Assembly: GCF_963678245.1 (NCBI RefSeq)
Contig: NZ_OY782771.1
Span: 124,001 to 188,000, forward strand
From: an uncultured Sunxiuqinia sp.
GTDB lineage: Bacteria; Bacteroidota; Bacteroidia; Bacteroidales; Prolixibacteraceae
Direction: 5' to 3'
Length of the DNA stretch: 64,000 nucleotides
Shown piece after piece: positions 17,593 to 26,926 of the stretch. A model generated the notes under the pieces. The model was not told the DNA's origin, searched no databases, and saw only the letters and a program-made list of their open reading frames with translations. How positions within the stretch are numbered: the stretch's first letter is position 1; the number at the start of each line of letters is the position of its first letter. A program made the translations under genes and the position numbers.

Positions 17593-17660
17593 GGATTTTT
17601 TTTTCACTTCTTTGAAAATACGCAGTAAATTGCCGCCCCAAATTTTTTTGATGCCCTTTT
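17593..17660 (-). pseudogene. Relic of the C-terminus of an M19 membrane dipeptidase
   Basis: Read on the minus strand this stretch gives IKKIWGGNLLRIFKEVKKK, matching the C-terminal IRKIWGGNLLRVFREVEK of the dipeptidase ending at 29337. The nucleotide match to about 29360-29420 is also close. No other part of that enzyme is visible here, so it looks like a fragment left after deletion or recombination. Confidence 0.6.
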
Positions 17661-17671
17661 GTTTATCGCAT

Positions 17672-17820
17672 AAGCTGAAGTTGCCGGATTACCATTTCCT
17701 TGCGTCGCCTTGATATTTGCGCCGAGTCACCATTGGACAAAATCAATTGGCCCCATCATTTTTCAGATACGAAGTTACCTGGTTTAAATTGACCAAATGG
17801 GTTTTGCGGGTGCCTGACAT
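17672..17820 (-). pseudogene. Relic of a LytTR DNA-binding domain
   Basis: On the minus strand, RKTHLVNLNQVTSYLKNDGAN (from 17820) continues after a one-base shift as LILSNGDSAQISRRRKEMV (to about 17685). Together these reproduce the C-terminal half of a LytTR domain. No receiver domain remains and frameshifts are present, so it cannot be functional. It abuts the dipeptidase relic. The rest of 17556-18109 shows no gene. Confidence 0.55.
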
Positions 17821-18001
17821 TGTAATACAATTGTTTGATCTGTTCGGTTTCCTCTTTTTGCAGGATGCGGGTTGAGAAAGCGATTAAAGATACAAATACC
17901 AACTTATTTTACGGTATGAATGATTGATTAAGCGGTCGGGAAATTTGACCATCTTTACAAAAAAAGGTTTAATTCGAGCAGCACATAAAACAGCATCGAT
18001 A

Positions 18002-18051
18002 AATTAGTTTTTGGTTACCGTTCCCTCAACGGAAACATCCAAAAACTAATT
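18002..18051. repeat. Long imperfect palindrome with a nested inner stem
   Basis: Outer arms AATTAGTTTTTGG (18002-18014) and CCAAAAACTAATT (18039-18051) are perfect over 13 bp. Inner arms CCGTT (18018-18022) and AACGG (18028-18032) form a second stem. It lies 58 bp before the thioredoxin-kinase pseudogene. No T tract follows. It could be an operator, a leader structure or a small repeat. Confidence 0.5.
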
Positions 18052-18109
18052 CATCAATTGTTATGAGATATCTTTTCCGAACTTAGCCTCTGGATTTAAA
18101 TATAAGCTT

Positions 18110-20089
18110 ATGTATTGTACATTTTCTAAAGCCAAACTAATCTTGCTAATCTTGTTTCTCCTGTGGTCTCGTTTCTCCCATTCGGAACCAAACAACGATC
18201 AAGGATTTCTATTCTCTTATGAACTATATCGGGAAGGAAGCAAGCATTTTGATGGAACAAAGTATCTGTCGATGATATTCGAAATAGAGTCCCAGTTAAG
18301 TCAAGGGGAGCAACTTTATATCGCACGTTTAAAAAAAGGTATCGTTTCTGAAACCTATAAGAATGGACTGAGTAATAGTTTTTTTTATTTCGCAACTGGA
18401 GAGCCAATCAACGAAAAGGAATTATTTTATTCCAAGCTTGCGCTTTCTTTCATCAAAGATCATCCGATCTATTTTAGTTTGAAAGATGGGAAGGTGCAAA
18501 TTGAGAATTCGGATACGCTGAAATCGGGCCTCGCTTCTGAAATAGAATCTCTTCCACACGATAGAATATTAAAAAAGAAGGTGAATTTTTTCAGTATTCC
18601 AACCTTGGCCAATATGTTTCAGTATTTATTTGTAGAACTACCTGATAATCTTCGCGAATCCGGTGATGTGGTTCTTGAAAAAGGAGTTGTATACAACTAC
18701 CTTGAAAACTATGATAAGTGCAAAAATGTTGAAATTTCGGACATCAAAAAACATGAGAAATTGAATGTATTTCTTCACCCTGACTCCGATTTGGTTCGAT
18801 ACGCACAAATCTCAAGATTCCCTGATCAGCAAATCGTTCGTGTTTTACCATTAAAATCGGAAGCCAATTCACGGATTTCCGGAGAGTTTCCCCTAGATCG
18901 AAATAGTACAATCCAGTTTAGTATAAGAGCCAATGCCTCTCTTGTTCCAAGGGTCAAATATTTTGCAAAGACCGATTCTTCCGGAAAGTTTAGTTTGGCT
19001 CTAAACTTGTCGGAACCGGTCACAATATACACCAACAATGGTTTCACGTTTTATGCTGAACCTGGTGATGATTTTTCGTTTAAGGCAAATGCTACGCAGG
19101 ATTCATTGTTCTTTTCAGGAATTGGAGCAGATAATAACCGGTATCTTGAGGTCGAATCAAGATTGGATAAATTGAGCGATCCCAAGAGGATCGGTGGTGT
19201 TCGGGACAGACAGCCTGGTTTGAGAAAGCAGATCGAATAATGAGTTCTTATCTTACGTTGCCTTGGTAATTATAAAATTGACCTAAGCCCGCGATTTTAT
19301 GAAACGAAATACCTGAATTATTACTTCGGAAAGATCAATCGAAAAATTGATTGTTCTTTTGGCTGGTTTAAATTCTCTGAGAAAAACGGTATTCTTGAGA
19401 AGAGCCTGTCTCATCTTGACACTATCGCTGAATACCAGCCATTCATATTCAACAATGAGTTCAGTAAATATTTAGGGAATCAGTTTTTGATGCATTTTGA
19501 AGAACTTAGAGGCTTCACCTATAGTCGCAATTATGCCAGCTCGAAAACGCCTTCGAACAGAGAGTTGATCAGGCTCGCATCGCTTTCCCAACACGGGAAA
19601 ATACTTTACGATTATCTCGAGTATATGGCTCCAAAAATCTACTATTACTCTGACCAACAAGAGATAGATGCACTTCATGAGATTGTAAAGGAAAATTTTG
19701 ACAACTCAAGCTTGCAAATGAGAATCAAAGATTTGGAGGTCAGAAATGTTAAAATCAAAAGTGAGGGTCAATTTCCACCGATAACATTTAAAAATATGGA
19801 TGGCGAACAGGTGCAACTCTCTAAATTCAATGGCAAAGTGATTTATTTAATGTTTTGGCGAAACGATGCTCTGATATTAAATAAAGAATGGGAGGAGTTC
19901 CACAAACAGGCTCAAGAAATGAAGAATCAAAAAGTCGTGTTTGTCAACGTTGGTGTGGAGGAAAATTTTAAAAACTGGCAGAATTATGTGAAAGGAATGG
20001 AACTGAATGGTCTCAGTCTATTTGTCGACCGCAATAGTGATGAATTTAAAGCCTATTTAAAAGGGTTGAAAACCGCCATTACCTGTTGA
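18110..20089 (+). pseudogene. Sensor half of a thioredoxin-like/histidine kinase fusion, frameshifted
   Basis: A signal segment (LILLILFLLWSRFSHS) is followed by a periplasmic region ending at a double stop (19238-19243). The same frame reopens from 19244 and runs to 20089. Between about 19195 and 19260 the coding sense moves into another frame, giving TAWFEKADRIMSSYLTLPW, then returns, so two compensating indels are present. The downstream part holds a TlpA-like thioredoxin fold (SEGQFPPITFKNMDGEQVQLSKFNGKVIYLMFW) that lacks the CxxC, with NDAL in the active-site region. Near 20056-20076 the frame shifts again to NRHYLLISKKGAVI, leading straight into the kinase half. The intact parent would be one protein of about 935 residues. 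Confidence 0.75.
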
Positions 20090-20922
20090 TCTCAAAAAAA
20101 GGAGCAGTGATCAATAATAATGGCCCATATCCTGATGAAGCCCAAATACAAATTGCGCAAAATCTGGGATATACGACTCGTGAAAAGTTGTTGGCGGGTG
20201 GTTTGATTGTGATCTTTTTCTTACTGATGATTTTGGGATTCTCTTGGCTAATTAGCCGTATTCGGCAGAAAAGAAGGGCAAAAATTGATGAGCTTACCAA
20301 TCGTTTACGTGAAACGGAGTTAAAAGCAATCAAAGCACAGATGAATCCTCACTTTCTGTTCAATTCGCTCAATTCGATCCAAAACCTGATTAACCAGCAA
20401 AATATTGAAGCTGCCAATTTGTATCTGTCTAGATTTGCACGATTATTGCATGCGGTACTCCAATATTCAGAGAACGAATTTGTCCCGCTTGCTGATGAAA
20501 TTGAAACACTGAGTTTGTATGTGCAACTGGAAAAGCTTCGTTTTAATTTTGAATTTAACCTGATGGTAGATCCTGAGATTGATATTTATAATACGTTTGT
20601 CCCGCCGCTATTATTTCAACCTTTTATTGAAAATGCCATTTTGCATGGGTTGCAGCAAAAGGAAGGAGATAAGAACTTAACAATCAATATTGAGGAACGA
20701 AAAAGCCAGTTGATTTGCATGATTGCCGATAATGGAGTGGGGAGAACAGCTGCTGGCTCACATAGACAAAACCATCATGGGATGGGCAACAAGTTAAGCT
20801 TAGAACGGATTAAGCTGCTAAACCAGAAAAACAGCAGTAGTTTTAAGTTTGATATTAGCGATATAGAGCTTAATGGAACCGGAACACTAGTAACTATTAG
20901 TTTTAATAATAACTTGATATAG
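20086..20922 (+). pseudogene. Kinase half of the thioredoxin-like/histidine kinase fusion
   Basis: An open frame of 278 codons in itself. It holds the end of the thioredoxin fold (ISKKGAVINNNGPYP), one TM helix (LLAGGLIVIFFLLMILGFSWLI), a coiled linker and a LytS-type kinase: MNPHFLFNSLNSIQNL with the phospho-His, FQPFIENAILHGL as N-box, and GMGNKLSLERIKLL. The only start is a TTG inside the thioredoxin domain, so it is more likely a broken-off part of the gene at 18110 than an independent gene. The regulator at 20959 follows after 36 bp. Confidence 0.72.
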
Positions 20923-20958
20923 TCCTAGATAATTTGAGTATCACTAAACCCTGGAATT

Positions 20959-21703
20959 ATGATCCGAGCGATTCTAATTGATGATGAACCGAACAATTTA
21001 CAGAACCAGAAGACCTTGCTGGGAAAATATTGACACGATGTTTCAGTCATTGGAGAAGCCTCATCGGCCAGGCAAGGGATTGAATTGATCAATCTTTTAG
21101 ATCCTGAACTGGTTTTTCTGGATATCGAAATGCCGGGAAATTCAGGGTTTGACCTTTTGTCGGAATTAAGAGAAATAAAGTTTGAATTGATTTTTGTGAC
21201 AGCTTATAACAATTATGCGCTCAGAGCTTTTCGATTCAATGCACTGGATTATATTTTGAAACCCATTGATATCGAGGAGCTCTTAATCTCTGTTGATCGC
21301 GCGACAAAGACTTTCGGATAAATCGAAACTTGATTTTACCCGTTTAGCCCTACAAAATTTGCAATTACCGCCCAAGAGTAAACGAATTGCATTAGCAACG
21401 ACTGATGAAGTTGAGTTTTTCGAAGTCAATTCAATTATCCACTGTCAAGGCGAAAATAATTATACTCGTTTCTTTTTTGATGGTGGAGAAATGCGCCTGG
21501 TCTCAAAACCTCTTTCAGAATATGAAGAGTTATTGGCTGATTTTGATTTTATTCGGGTTTATAAATCTCATTTGGTAAATGGGCATAGGGTAGCTTCATA
21601 TATTAAAAAGGATGGAGGATATCTGATTACTTCCGATGGTTCTTCAATTCCAGTTTCAAGGCGTAAAAAGGATGATTTACTTAAACGTTTAAAGTTGGAC
21701 TAG
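20959..21703 (+). pseudogene. LytTR response regulator with an internal stop and a frameshift
   Basis: ATG at 20959 starts MIRAILIDDEPNNLQNQKTLLGKY, then an in-frame TGA at 21031 where this family usually has Cys. The frame continues with receiver motifs LVFLDIEMPG, VTAYNN and YILKPID. A second lesion near 21297-21305 moves the coding sense one base out (RQRLSDKSKLDF). The LytTR domain follows to 21703, with IHCQGENNYTRFFF, RVYKSHLVNGHRVASYI and SRRKKDDLLKRL. With a substitution and an indel, the gene is probably dead. It would have been the partner of the fused kinase upstream. Confidence 0.8.
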
Positions 21704-21765
21704 CTGATTATCTCATTTATTTGGAGGTATGTGAGCCTACGAATGAACAAGATTTTGGAAAACAA

Positions 21766-21796
21766 AAGCGCCTCCTGCTTAATGCCGGAGACGCTT
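21766..21796 (-). terminator. Terminator of the HEAT/DUF1080 gene
   Basis: On the minus strand AAGCGTCTCC pairs with GGAGGCGCTT (one G-T pair) around an 11-nt loop, followed by TTGTTTTCC. It starts 31 bp after the stop at 21828. Confidence 0.7.
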
Positions 21797-21827
21797 GATT
21801 TATTAGTCGTTTGTTGGTTGTCTGTTG

Positions 21828-24800
21828 TTACAGTTCTTTTACCCGGATGTTGCGAAATTTTAAGTCCGATCCATGTCCCAGGAAACAGATCCGGCCGGTG
21901 TGGCGCTTTAGTCCCGGATGGTCTTTGTGGTCAGCGGTACCATTTTTTGTTGCTTCCTTGATGTTTCCATCAACAATCACTTCGCCGTTGAGGGTAATTT
22001 TGATGTTGTCGCCGTTAACGATTACTTCCTGCGAGTTCCACTCGCCAACCGGTTTTAGGAAACCGCGTTTGGCCGCGATAATTCCGTAAACCGAACCGTG
22101 GTACTGGTAGGGTTTCAGGTTGGCATAAATGGGTGCGGTATTATCCAGGATTTGCAGTTCTTTGCCGACATAGGCAACATCACCTTCCAGCGGGCCATGA
22201 ATGCCAAGCCCGTTGTTGGCACCTGGCGTCAGTTGGAACTCAAACCGGAAGATGAAGTTGGAATAGTCTTTTTCGGTGTACAGGTTTCCGTGGCCCCCTT
22301 CGGCCGGACGAACAACCAACACATCATCTTCGGCCCGGTAGTCGGTTTTATTTCCAACCCAGTTGTCCAGGTTTCTGCCGTTGAACAACGATACAAATCC
22401 TTCGGCTTTTTCAGCCTCGCTCAGGCTTGGAATTTCAACATTCAACTCGCGCACATGCAGGTTGCGGAAAGCCAGGTCGTTGCCGTGCGCCTGTAGTTCG
22501 ATGGCTTCCTTCGGGAAAATTGGCATGGAGCGGTCCCAATAGTTTTCCATGGTGACGTTGTAGACCACCAAAACACCATTCAGGTGAACCGTTACTTTGT
22601 CACCTACCATTTTAATTCGGAAAGTGTTCCAGTCGCCAACAGGATTATCGGCCACCACCAGTGGCTTGCTTGGGTGTTTCTGATTGTTGTACAAACCCCC
22701 TGAACCCACTTGGGCTCCAACATCAACGCGCGAAGTATCCCAGATCTGAACTTGCGGTGTTCCGCGAAGGTAAATTCCCGAGTCGCCTTCTTTGGTGATT
22801 CTCCAGTCAACGAGCATTTCAAAATCGCCATACATTTTCTTTGTACACAGGTTGTCACCTTTTCCGTCGAACACAATGACTCCATTTTGCACCGACCAGT
22901 TTTCGTGCATTTTTTTGTCTGCTTTGGCTTGCGCAGCAGCCAGTTCCTTGTCCGACATTTTTGCCCGGGCAATTGGGTTTTGCACCAGCCCTTGCCAGCC
23001 CGTCAGGTCTTTTTCGTTAAACATGGAAACATAACCTGCTTCCAGCGGCATCTTATCCAAATACTCCTGAATATCGATTTTGAAATACTGACTGTCGGCT
23101 CCCGAAATCTTCGCCTTCACTTGCCGAAGGGTTTCGCGGACAAACGTTCCGGTCAGCCCGTCTTGCTCGCCGGGTGTGGGAAGCGCAATTTTCATGGCCG
23201 ACTGGGCCGCGACTGCGCTTAAGGCATCCTGGTCGAGATAGTTGGCGACAAATACCAGCGACAGGAAGGTCTTCACGCTTCCGGCAGCGCGAATGACTTG
23301 TTGCTTTTCGCTGTCAGTGGTGCATTCACTCATGATTTTATCAAGCCACAGCAGTTTTTGATCTTCCGGAATATTGGCTTGCTGGGTCAACTTCAGGTAA
23401 GCGGTTAGTGCTTCTTGTTTGAATGTCGTTTTTGACTGGTCGCTGAAAACATCGAAAAGAGCGGGCAAAGCTGATGCGTCGGACCAATTGGTGAGCGCTG
23501 TAAAAGCTGCTTTTTGCTCTGAAGGGCTGCCACTATCCAAAAGCGAAACTACACTTTTCAAGGCGTTTTTGTCGTTCAGATAAGGCAGAATGGGAACCAG
23601 TTTTTCTGTTTGTGCTCCTGCTTTTATTTTTTCCAGAATGAGCGAAGACGCCGGAACATCTGCTTGGCGATACAGTTCGATGAGCGCTTGTTGAACCGCT
23701 TGTGTTTCGTTTGCTGATGAGCTCTTTTGCAGCAGTTCAAGCAGGGCCGGGGTGTTTTCCGCTTGGGTCACACGCGAAAGCGCTTGATATGCTGCCTGGC
23801 TGACCTGACTGCTGGAACTGGAGCAAAGCGCTTGAATATGAACAAAGTATGCATGGGCGCGTCGTGCGGCCAGTATTTCGATCAGAGCTACTTGGGCGTC
23901 GGCTTGGACTCCATCAAGTTGCGCTGCCACTTGGTCGCAAGCATCTTGAGATGTTGCGGTGAGCAGGGCTTTTTTAATCACTTTGAGGTCGGCTTCGTTG
24001 GTTGCTGCCTTGAGCTGGTCGAGTAAGCCGGGGATGGCTTTCTCCTCTTGATTGATGGCCAGCGCACGGATGGCTTCCTGACGAACCGCTTGGTTGGTTG
24101 AGCTCAGTGCGGGTTCAATAACCTGTGAGTACACGGCCGCCTCGGGGCGATGAGCCAAAAAGTAAAGCAATTCCACCTGTTGTTCTGCCGAATACTTGGG
24201 AAATTGTTTTACCCATTGGCTGACTTCTTGTTCATTCAGTCTATTTTCTGCTATACGCAGGACAGCCATACGGTAGATTTTATCCTCGTGTTTAAATTCG
24301 TTAGTCAGGAGTTCCAGTGCATCTTCACCTTGATTTGTGCGTAAAATCTTCAGTGCCGTCGAACGGTAATGCAGTTGATCCGGACTGTTAAATTCCTTTA
24401 GCGCGCTAGTTGCCAGTTTGTTGCTTAGTTTGGTGTTCCCGTTTTGTCCTACGTTCGCTGCATATGCCAGATAGGAAAGCATGGTTTCTGCTTCATCGGC
24501 AGCAAACGAAACCTGTTTGGCTGCTTTGCTGAATGTTGTCGCTGAAGCCTCGCCACCAATGCAGGCCAAAGCGGCATAAGCCTGCTTGAGTACTTCTCCG
24601 TCAGCAGATTCGGCCAGCGACAGTAAATACGACTCAGCGGGTTGGTAATTCAATACGCCCAGCGCTTTAATGAACTCAGCTTGCTGGTTGCTGCCTGTTG
24701 TTTTTGTTGCCTGAAGGATCGCTTCCGCTGCTTCGTTGGTCCCAATGCTGGTCAGCGTGGCGATAGCAGGACCAGCCAGTGCTTCGCCGTCCAGATAGCT

Positions 24801-25208
24801 GGCTGTAGCACTAACGGTGGCTGCTTGTCCGCAGTAAGCCAGTTGGCGCAGGAAAAAGGCCTTTACTTCTTTCTCCGAAGCTTTGTCAAGCGCTTTGATC
24901 AAACTTTCCTCAATCAATGCCTTTTCGCTCGAACCCGGGCATTTAGCCAAACTGGTGACCGCATAACGCGCCTGGGTATCGTTACCCGTTCCGGGAGGTA
25001 CAATCAGATCGCAAAAGTCGGCGATTCCTTCGGCTCCCAGATCAACGATTTGTTGAGCCAGTTGGTTTGTTTTCTGGCTGCTTTCGGCGGGGAAGCGCGC
25101 TAGGATATCAGCGACTTTGGTTTCCATCGTCCGCCTGTCTTGCGCAAAAGCAGGAGTAAGCAGCAAGCTAATCAGGAGGGTTGTCAGTATATTTTTAAAG
25201 TGGTTCAT
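21828..25208 (-). CDS. Exported HEAT-repeat protein with two DUF1080 (3-keto-disaccharide hydrolase-type) domains
   Basis: 1126 residues with a signal peptide (MNHFKNILTTLLISLLLTPAFA). Residues about 30-700 are alanine-rich paired helices of HEAT type, with many A-x-x-A-L-x-x-L periods. Two concanavalin-like DUF1080 domains follow: about 720-920 (GYVSMFNEKDLTGWQGL to FRNLHVREL) and about 925-1126 (GFVSLFNGRNLDNWVG to FRNIRVKEL). DUF1080 members include 3-keto-glycoside hydrolases that act together with Gfo/Idh/MocA dehydrogenases. Such a dehydrogenase is the next gene upstream (72 bp). It is predicted to act in the periplasm on oxidised glycosides; the substrate is unknown. Confidence 0.85.
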   Translation of the reverse strand: MNHFKNILTTLLISLLLTPAFAQDRRTMETKVADILARFPAESSQKTNQLAQQIVDLGAEGIADFCDLIVPPGTGNDTQARYAVTSLAKCPGSSEKALIEESLIKALDKASEKEVKAFFLRQLAYCGQAATVSATASYLDGEALAGPAIATLTSIGTNEAAEAILQATKTTGSNQQAEFIKALGVLNYQPAESYLLSLAESADGEVLKQAYAALACIGGEASATTFSKAAKQVSFAADEAETMLSYLAYAANVGQNGNTKLSNKLATSALKEFNSPDQLHYRSTALKILRTNQGEDALELLTNEFKHEDKIYRMAVLRIAENRLNEQEVSQWVKQFPKYSAEQQVELLYFLAHRPEAAVYSQVIEPALSSTNQAVRQEAIRALAINQEEKAIPGLLDQLKAATNEADLKVIKKALLTATSQDACDQVAAQLDGVQADAQVALIEILAARRAHAYFVHIQALCSSSSSQVSQAAYQALSRVTQAENTPALLELLQKSSSANETQAVQQALIELYRQADVPASSLILEKIKAGAQTEKLVPILPYLNDKNALKSVVSLLDSGSPSEQKAAFTALTNWSDASALPALFDVFSDQSKTTFKQEALTAYLKLTQQANIPEDQKLLWLDKIMSECTTDSEKQQVIRAAGSVKTFLSLVFVANYLDQDALSAVAAQSAMKIALPTPGEQDGLTGTFVRETLRQVKAKISGADSQYFKIDIQEYLDKMPLEAGYVSMFNEKDLTGWQGLVQNPIARAKMSDKELAAAQAKADKKMHENWSVQNGVIVFDGKGDNLCTKKMYGDFEMLVDWRITKEGDSGIYLRGTPQVQIWDTSRVDVGAQVGSGGLYNNQKHPSKPLVVADNPVGDWNTFRIKMVGDKVTVHLNGVLVVYNVTMENYWDRSMPIFPKEAIELQAHGNDLAFRNLHVRELNVEIPSLSEAEKAEGFVSLFNGRNLDNWVGNKTDYRAEDDVLVVRPAEGGHGNLYTEKDYSNFIFRFEFQLTPGANNGLGIHGPLEGDVAYVGKELQILDNTAPIYANLKPYQYHGSVYGIIAAKRGFLKPVGEWNSQEVIVNGDNIKITLNGEVIVDGNIKEATKNGTADHKDHPGLKRHTGRICFLGHGSDLKFRNIRVKEL

Positions 25209-25280
25209 TTCCTTTTGAAATTTCGTTTAAGAACTAAGTAATTTTTATTCATTTGACTCTGTAATGATTTAGCTGTCCAC

Positions 25281-26549
25281 TCAAATCTGCCACTCACCAC
25301 GCATGGGTTGGTTGATCAGTCGGTTGGCTTCATCATCATTGATGAACACTTGGTTGACCGGATCAAATTCGAGGGTTCGGCCCAAACGAAGCGCGATGAC
25401 CCCCATGTTGACAATGGTTGCCGAGCGGTGGCCGTTTTCTTCGTTTAGTGCGAATTTCTTGCGGGTGCGAACCGACTCGCTAAAGGTGGTGATTTGTGGT
25501 TCAGGGTCAGGCATGGTGTCAATCAGTGCTTGCAAGTTCGGAATATCGGACTTAAATCCATTGAATATTTTTCCGTTAGGACCTTCAATGTAGGCGGCAT
25601 TTTTATCTTTGTTTTCACCGTCCAAAATGATCTGACACCCATCATCGTAGGTGTAGGTAATTTTCCGCCACGTGCCTATGGCATCGTCGTGTTGCTGCGG
25701 AGCGTCCACTTCTACTTTCACCGGGCTGATATTATCTTTTCCCAGAAAATATTGAACCGGATCAATATAGTGCTGTCCCATGTCGCCCAGACCGCCGCCA
25801 TCGTAATCCCAGTATCCTCGGAAGGTTTGATGTACCCGGTGTGCGGTGTATGGTTTTTTCGAGGCAGGTCCCAGCCACAGGTCATAATCCAGTTGCTCCG
25901 GCACTGGCTGCGGTTTCAGGTTCGTTTTTCCTACCCAGTAGAATTTCCAGTTAAAGCCGGTCACCCCGCTGATGGTGACCTTTAGTGGCCAACCCAATAC
26001 GCCACTTTCGACGGCCTTTTTCAGGGGTTTTACAGGTGTTCCGAGCCCATAGAAATTATCTTTGAAACGAAACCAAGTGTTCAGGCGGAACATTTTCCCG
26101 GTGGCGTTGATGGCCTCCACCACGCGCTTGCCTTCTCCAATGGTGCGGGTCATCGGCTTTTCGCACCAAACATCTTTACCGGCCTGTGCTGCCATAACCG
26201 ACATGATACCATGCCAGTGGGGCGGAGTGGCAATATGCACAATGTCAATATCAGGGCGCTGAAGCACTTCGCGAAAATCATGGTAACCCTGCACTTCAGA
26301 ACTGACCATTTTCAAGGTGTTTTTGAGATGGTTTTTGTCGACATCGCAAACGGCTAGCAATCGGGTACCTTCGTAGTTGATGTGTCCTTTCCCCATTCCT
26401 CCAACACCAATAATAGCCTTGGTGAGTTGGTCACTTGGAGCCATATAGCCATTTCCGCCCATAACATGTCTCGGAATAATCGTTACCCCGGCAGCCGCAA
26501 TCAGTGATTTTTTCAGGAAGTCGCGGCGTGAATTCATTTTTTTGTTCAT
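25281..26549 (-). CDS. Gfo/Idh/MocA-family oxidoreductase with a Tat signal
   Basis: 422 residues from the ATG at 26549: MNKKMNSRRDFLKKSLIAAAG carries a twin-arginine signal, so the enzyme is exported folded with its cofactor. The open frame extends to 26915, but that part covers a repeat-like region and would bury the signal. The Rossmann motif is IIGVGGMGKGH, followed by LLAVCDVD. The family lysine is in DVWCEKPMTRT, and the C-terminal domain has GGGLGDMGQHYIDPV. It is predicted to oxidise a sugar or cyclitol C-OH with NAD(P). Its pairing with DUF1080 suggests a 3-keto-glycoside route. Confidence 0.85.
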   Translation of the reverse strand: MNKKMNSRRDFLKKSLIAAAGVTIIPRHVMGGNGYMAPSDQLTKAIIGVGGMGKGHINYEGTRLLAVCDVDKNHLKNTLKMVSSEVQGYHDFREVLQRPDIDIVHIATPPHWHGIMSVMAAQAGKDVWCEKPMTRTIGEGKRVVEAINATGKMFRLNTWFRFKDNFYGLGTPVKPLKKAVESGVLGWPLKVTISGVTGFNWKFYWVGKTNLKPQPVPEQLDYDLWLGPASKKPYTAHRVHQTFRGYWDYDGGGLGDMGQHYIDPVQYFLGKDNISPVKVEVDAPQQHDDAIGTWRKITYTYDDGCQIILDGENKDKNAAYIEGPNGKIFNGFKSDIPNLQALIDTMPDPEPQITTFSESVRTRKKFALNEENGHRSATIVNMGVIALRLGRTLEFDPVNQVFINDDEANRLINQPMRGEWQI

Positions 26550-26926
26550 CGTATTATTGGATTTAGTCGTATTCAATTTAATCAATTGTTTAGACAAAGA
26601 AAGTATACGGGGGATAATAGCAGGGGTAATAAATGGGGTAATGGGTGAAAAATACTCGAATTTAATGGAAAAGTTTTGGTCCTTCCTTTCATTTCCGATG
26701 TCCGGCTTAAATCTACCAGCAGAAAGTCTTCCTGAACTTGTTTCAAGACCTGCCAGCAGATTCCTTTGGGGTGTCGCGCTTTTCGAGGGAAGCCCTATCG
26801 CTGTTTTCTTTCCTTGTTTTTCAAAGCCAAATCCTCGCAGCTCAACCAGGTTCGCTTGCTTGGAGACACTTTTGCACCTTTTCGAAGTTCTGACATAAGG
26901 ATAAGGAAGTATCAAATCCCAAGAAA
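26550..26926. other. Gap between oxidoreductase and LamG-SARP genes
   Basis: 377 bp. The part from about 26700 on holds a degenerate copy of a dispersed palindromic repeat (see 26716-26760). The remainder gives only spurious ORFs on both strands. I see no clear promoter. Confidence 0.4.
26716..26760. repeat. Degenerate copy of a dispersed repeat, bounded by 8-bp direct repeats
   Basis: The core CCTGAACTTGTTTCA (26731-26745) matches the cores at 49542-49556 and, less well, 57058-57085. CCAGCAGA occurs on both sides (26716-26723 and 26753-26760), which could be a target-site duplication or chance. Confidence 0.45.

Noticed and set aside
22098-25103. Several plus-strand ORFs of 60-170 codons opposite the HEAT/DUF1080 gene
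   Set aside because: They are antisense shadows of a long, clearly conserved coding frame and show no family features.
26542-26898. 118-codon plus-strand ORF between the oxidoreductase and LamG-SARP genes
   Set aside because: It crosses a dispersed repeat, has no recognisable domain and is antisense to the other spurious frame there.
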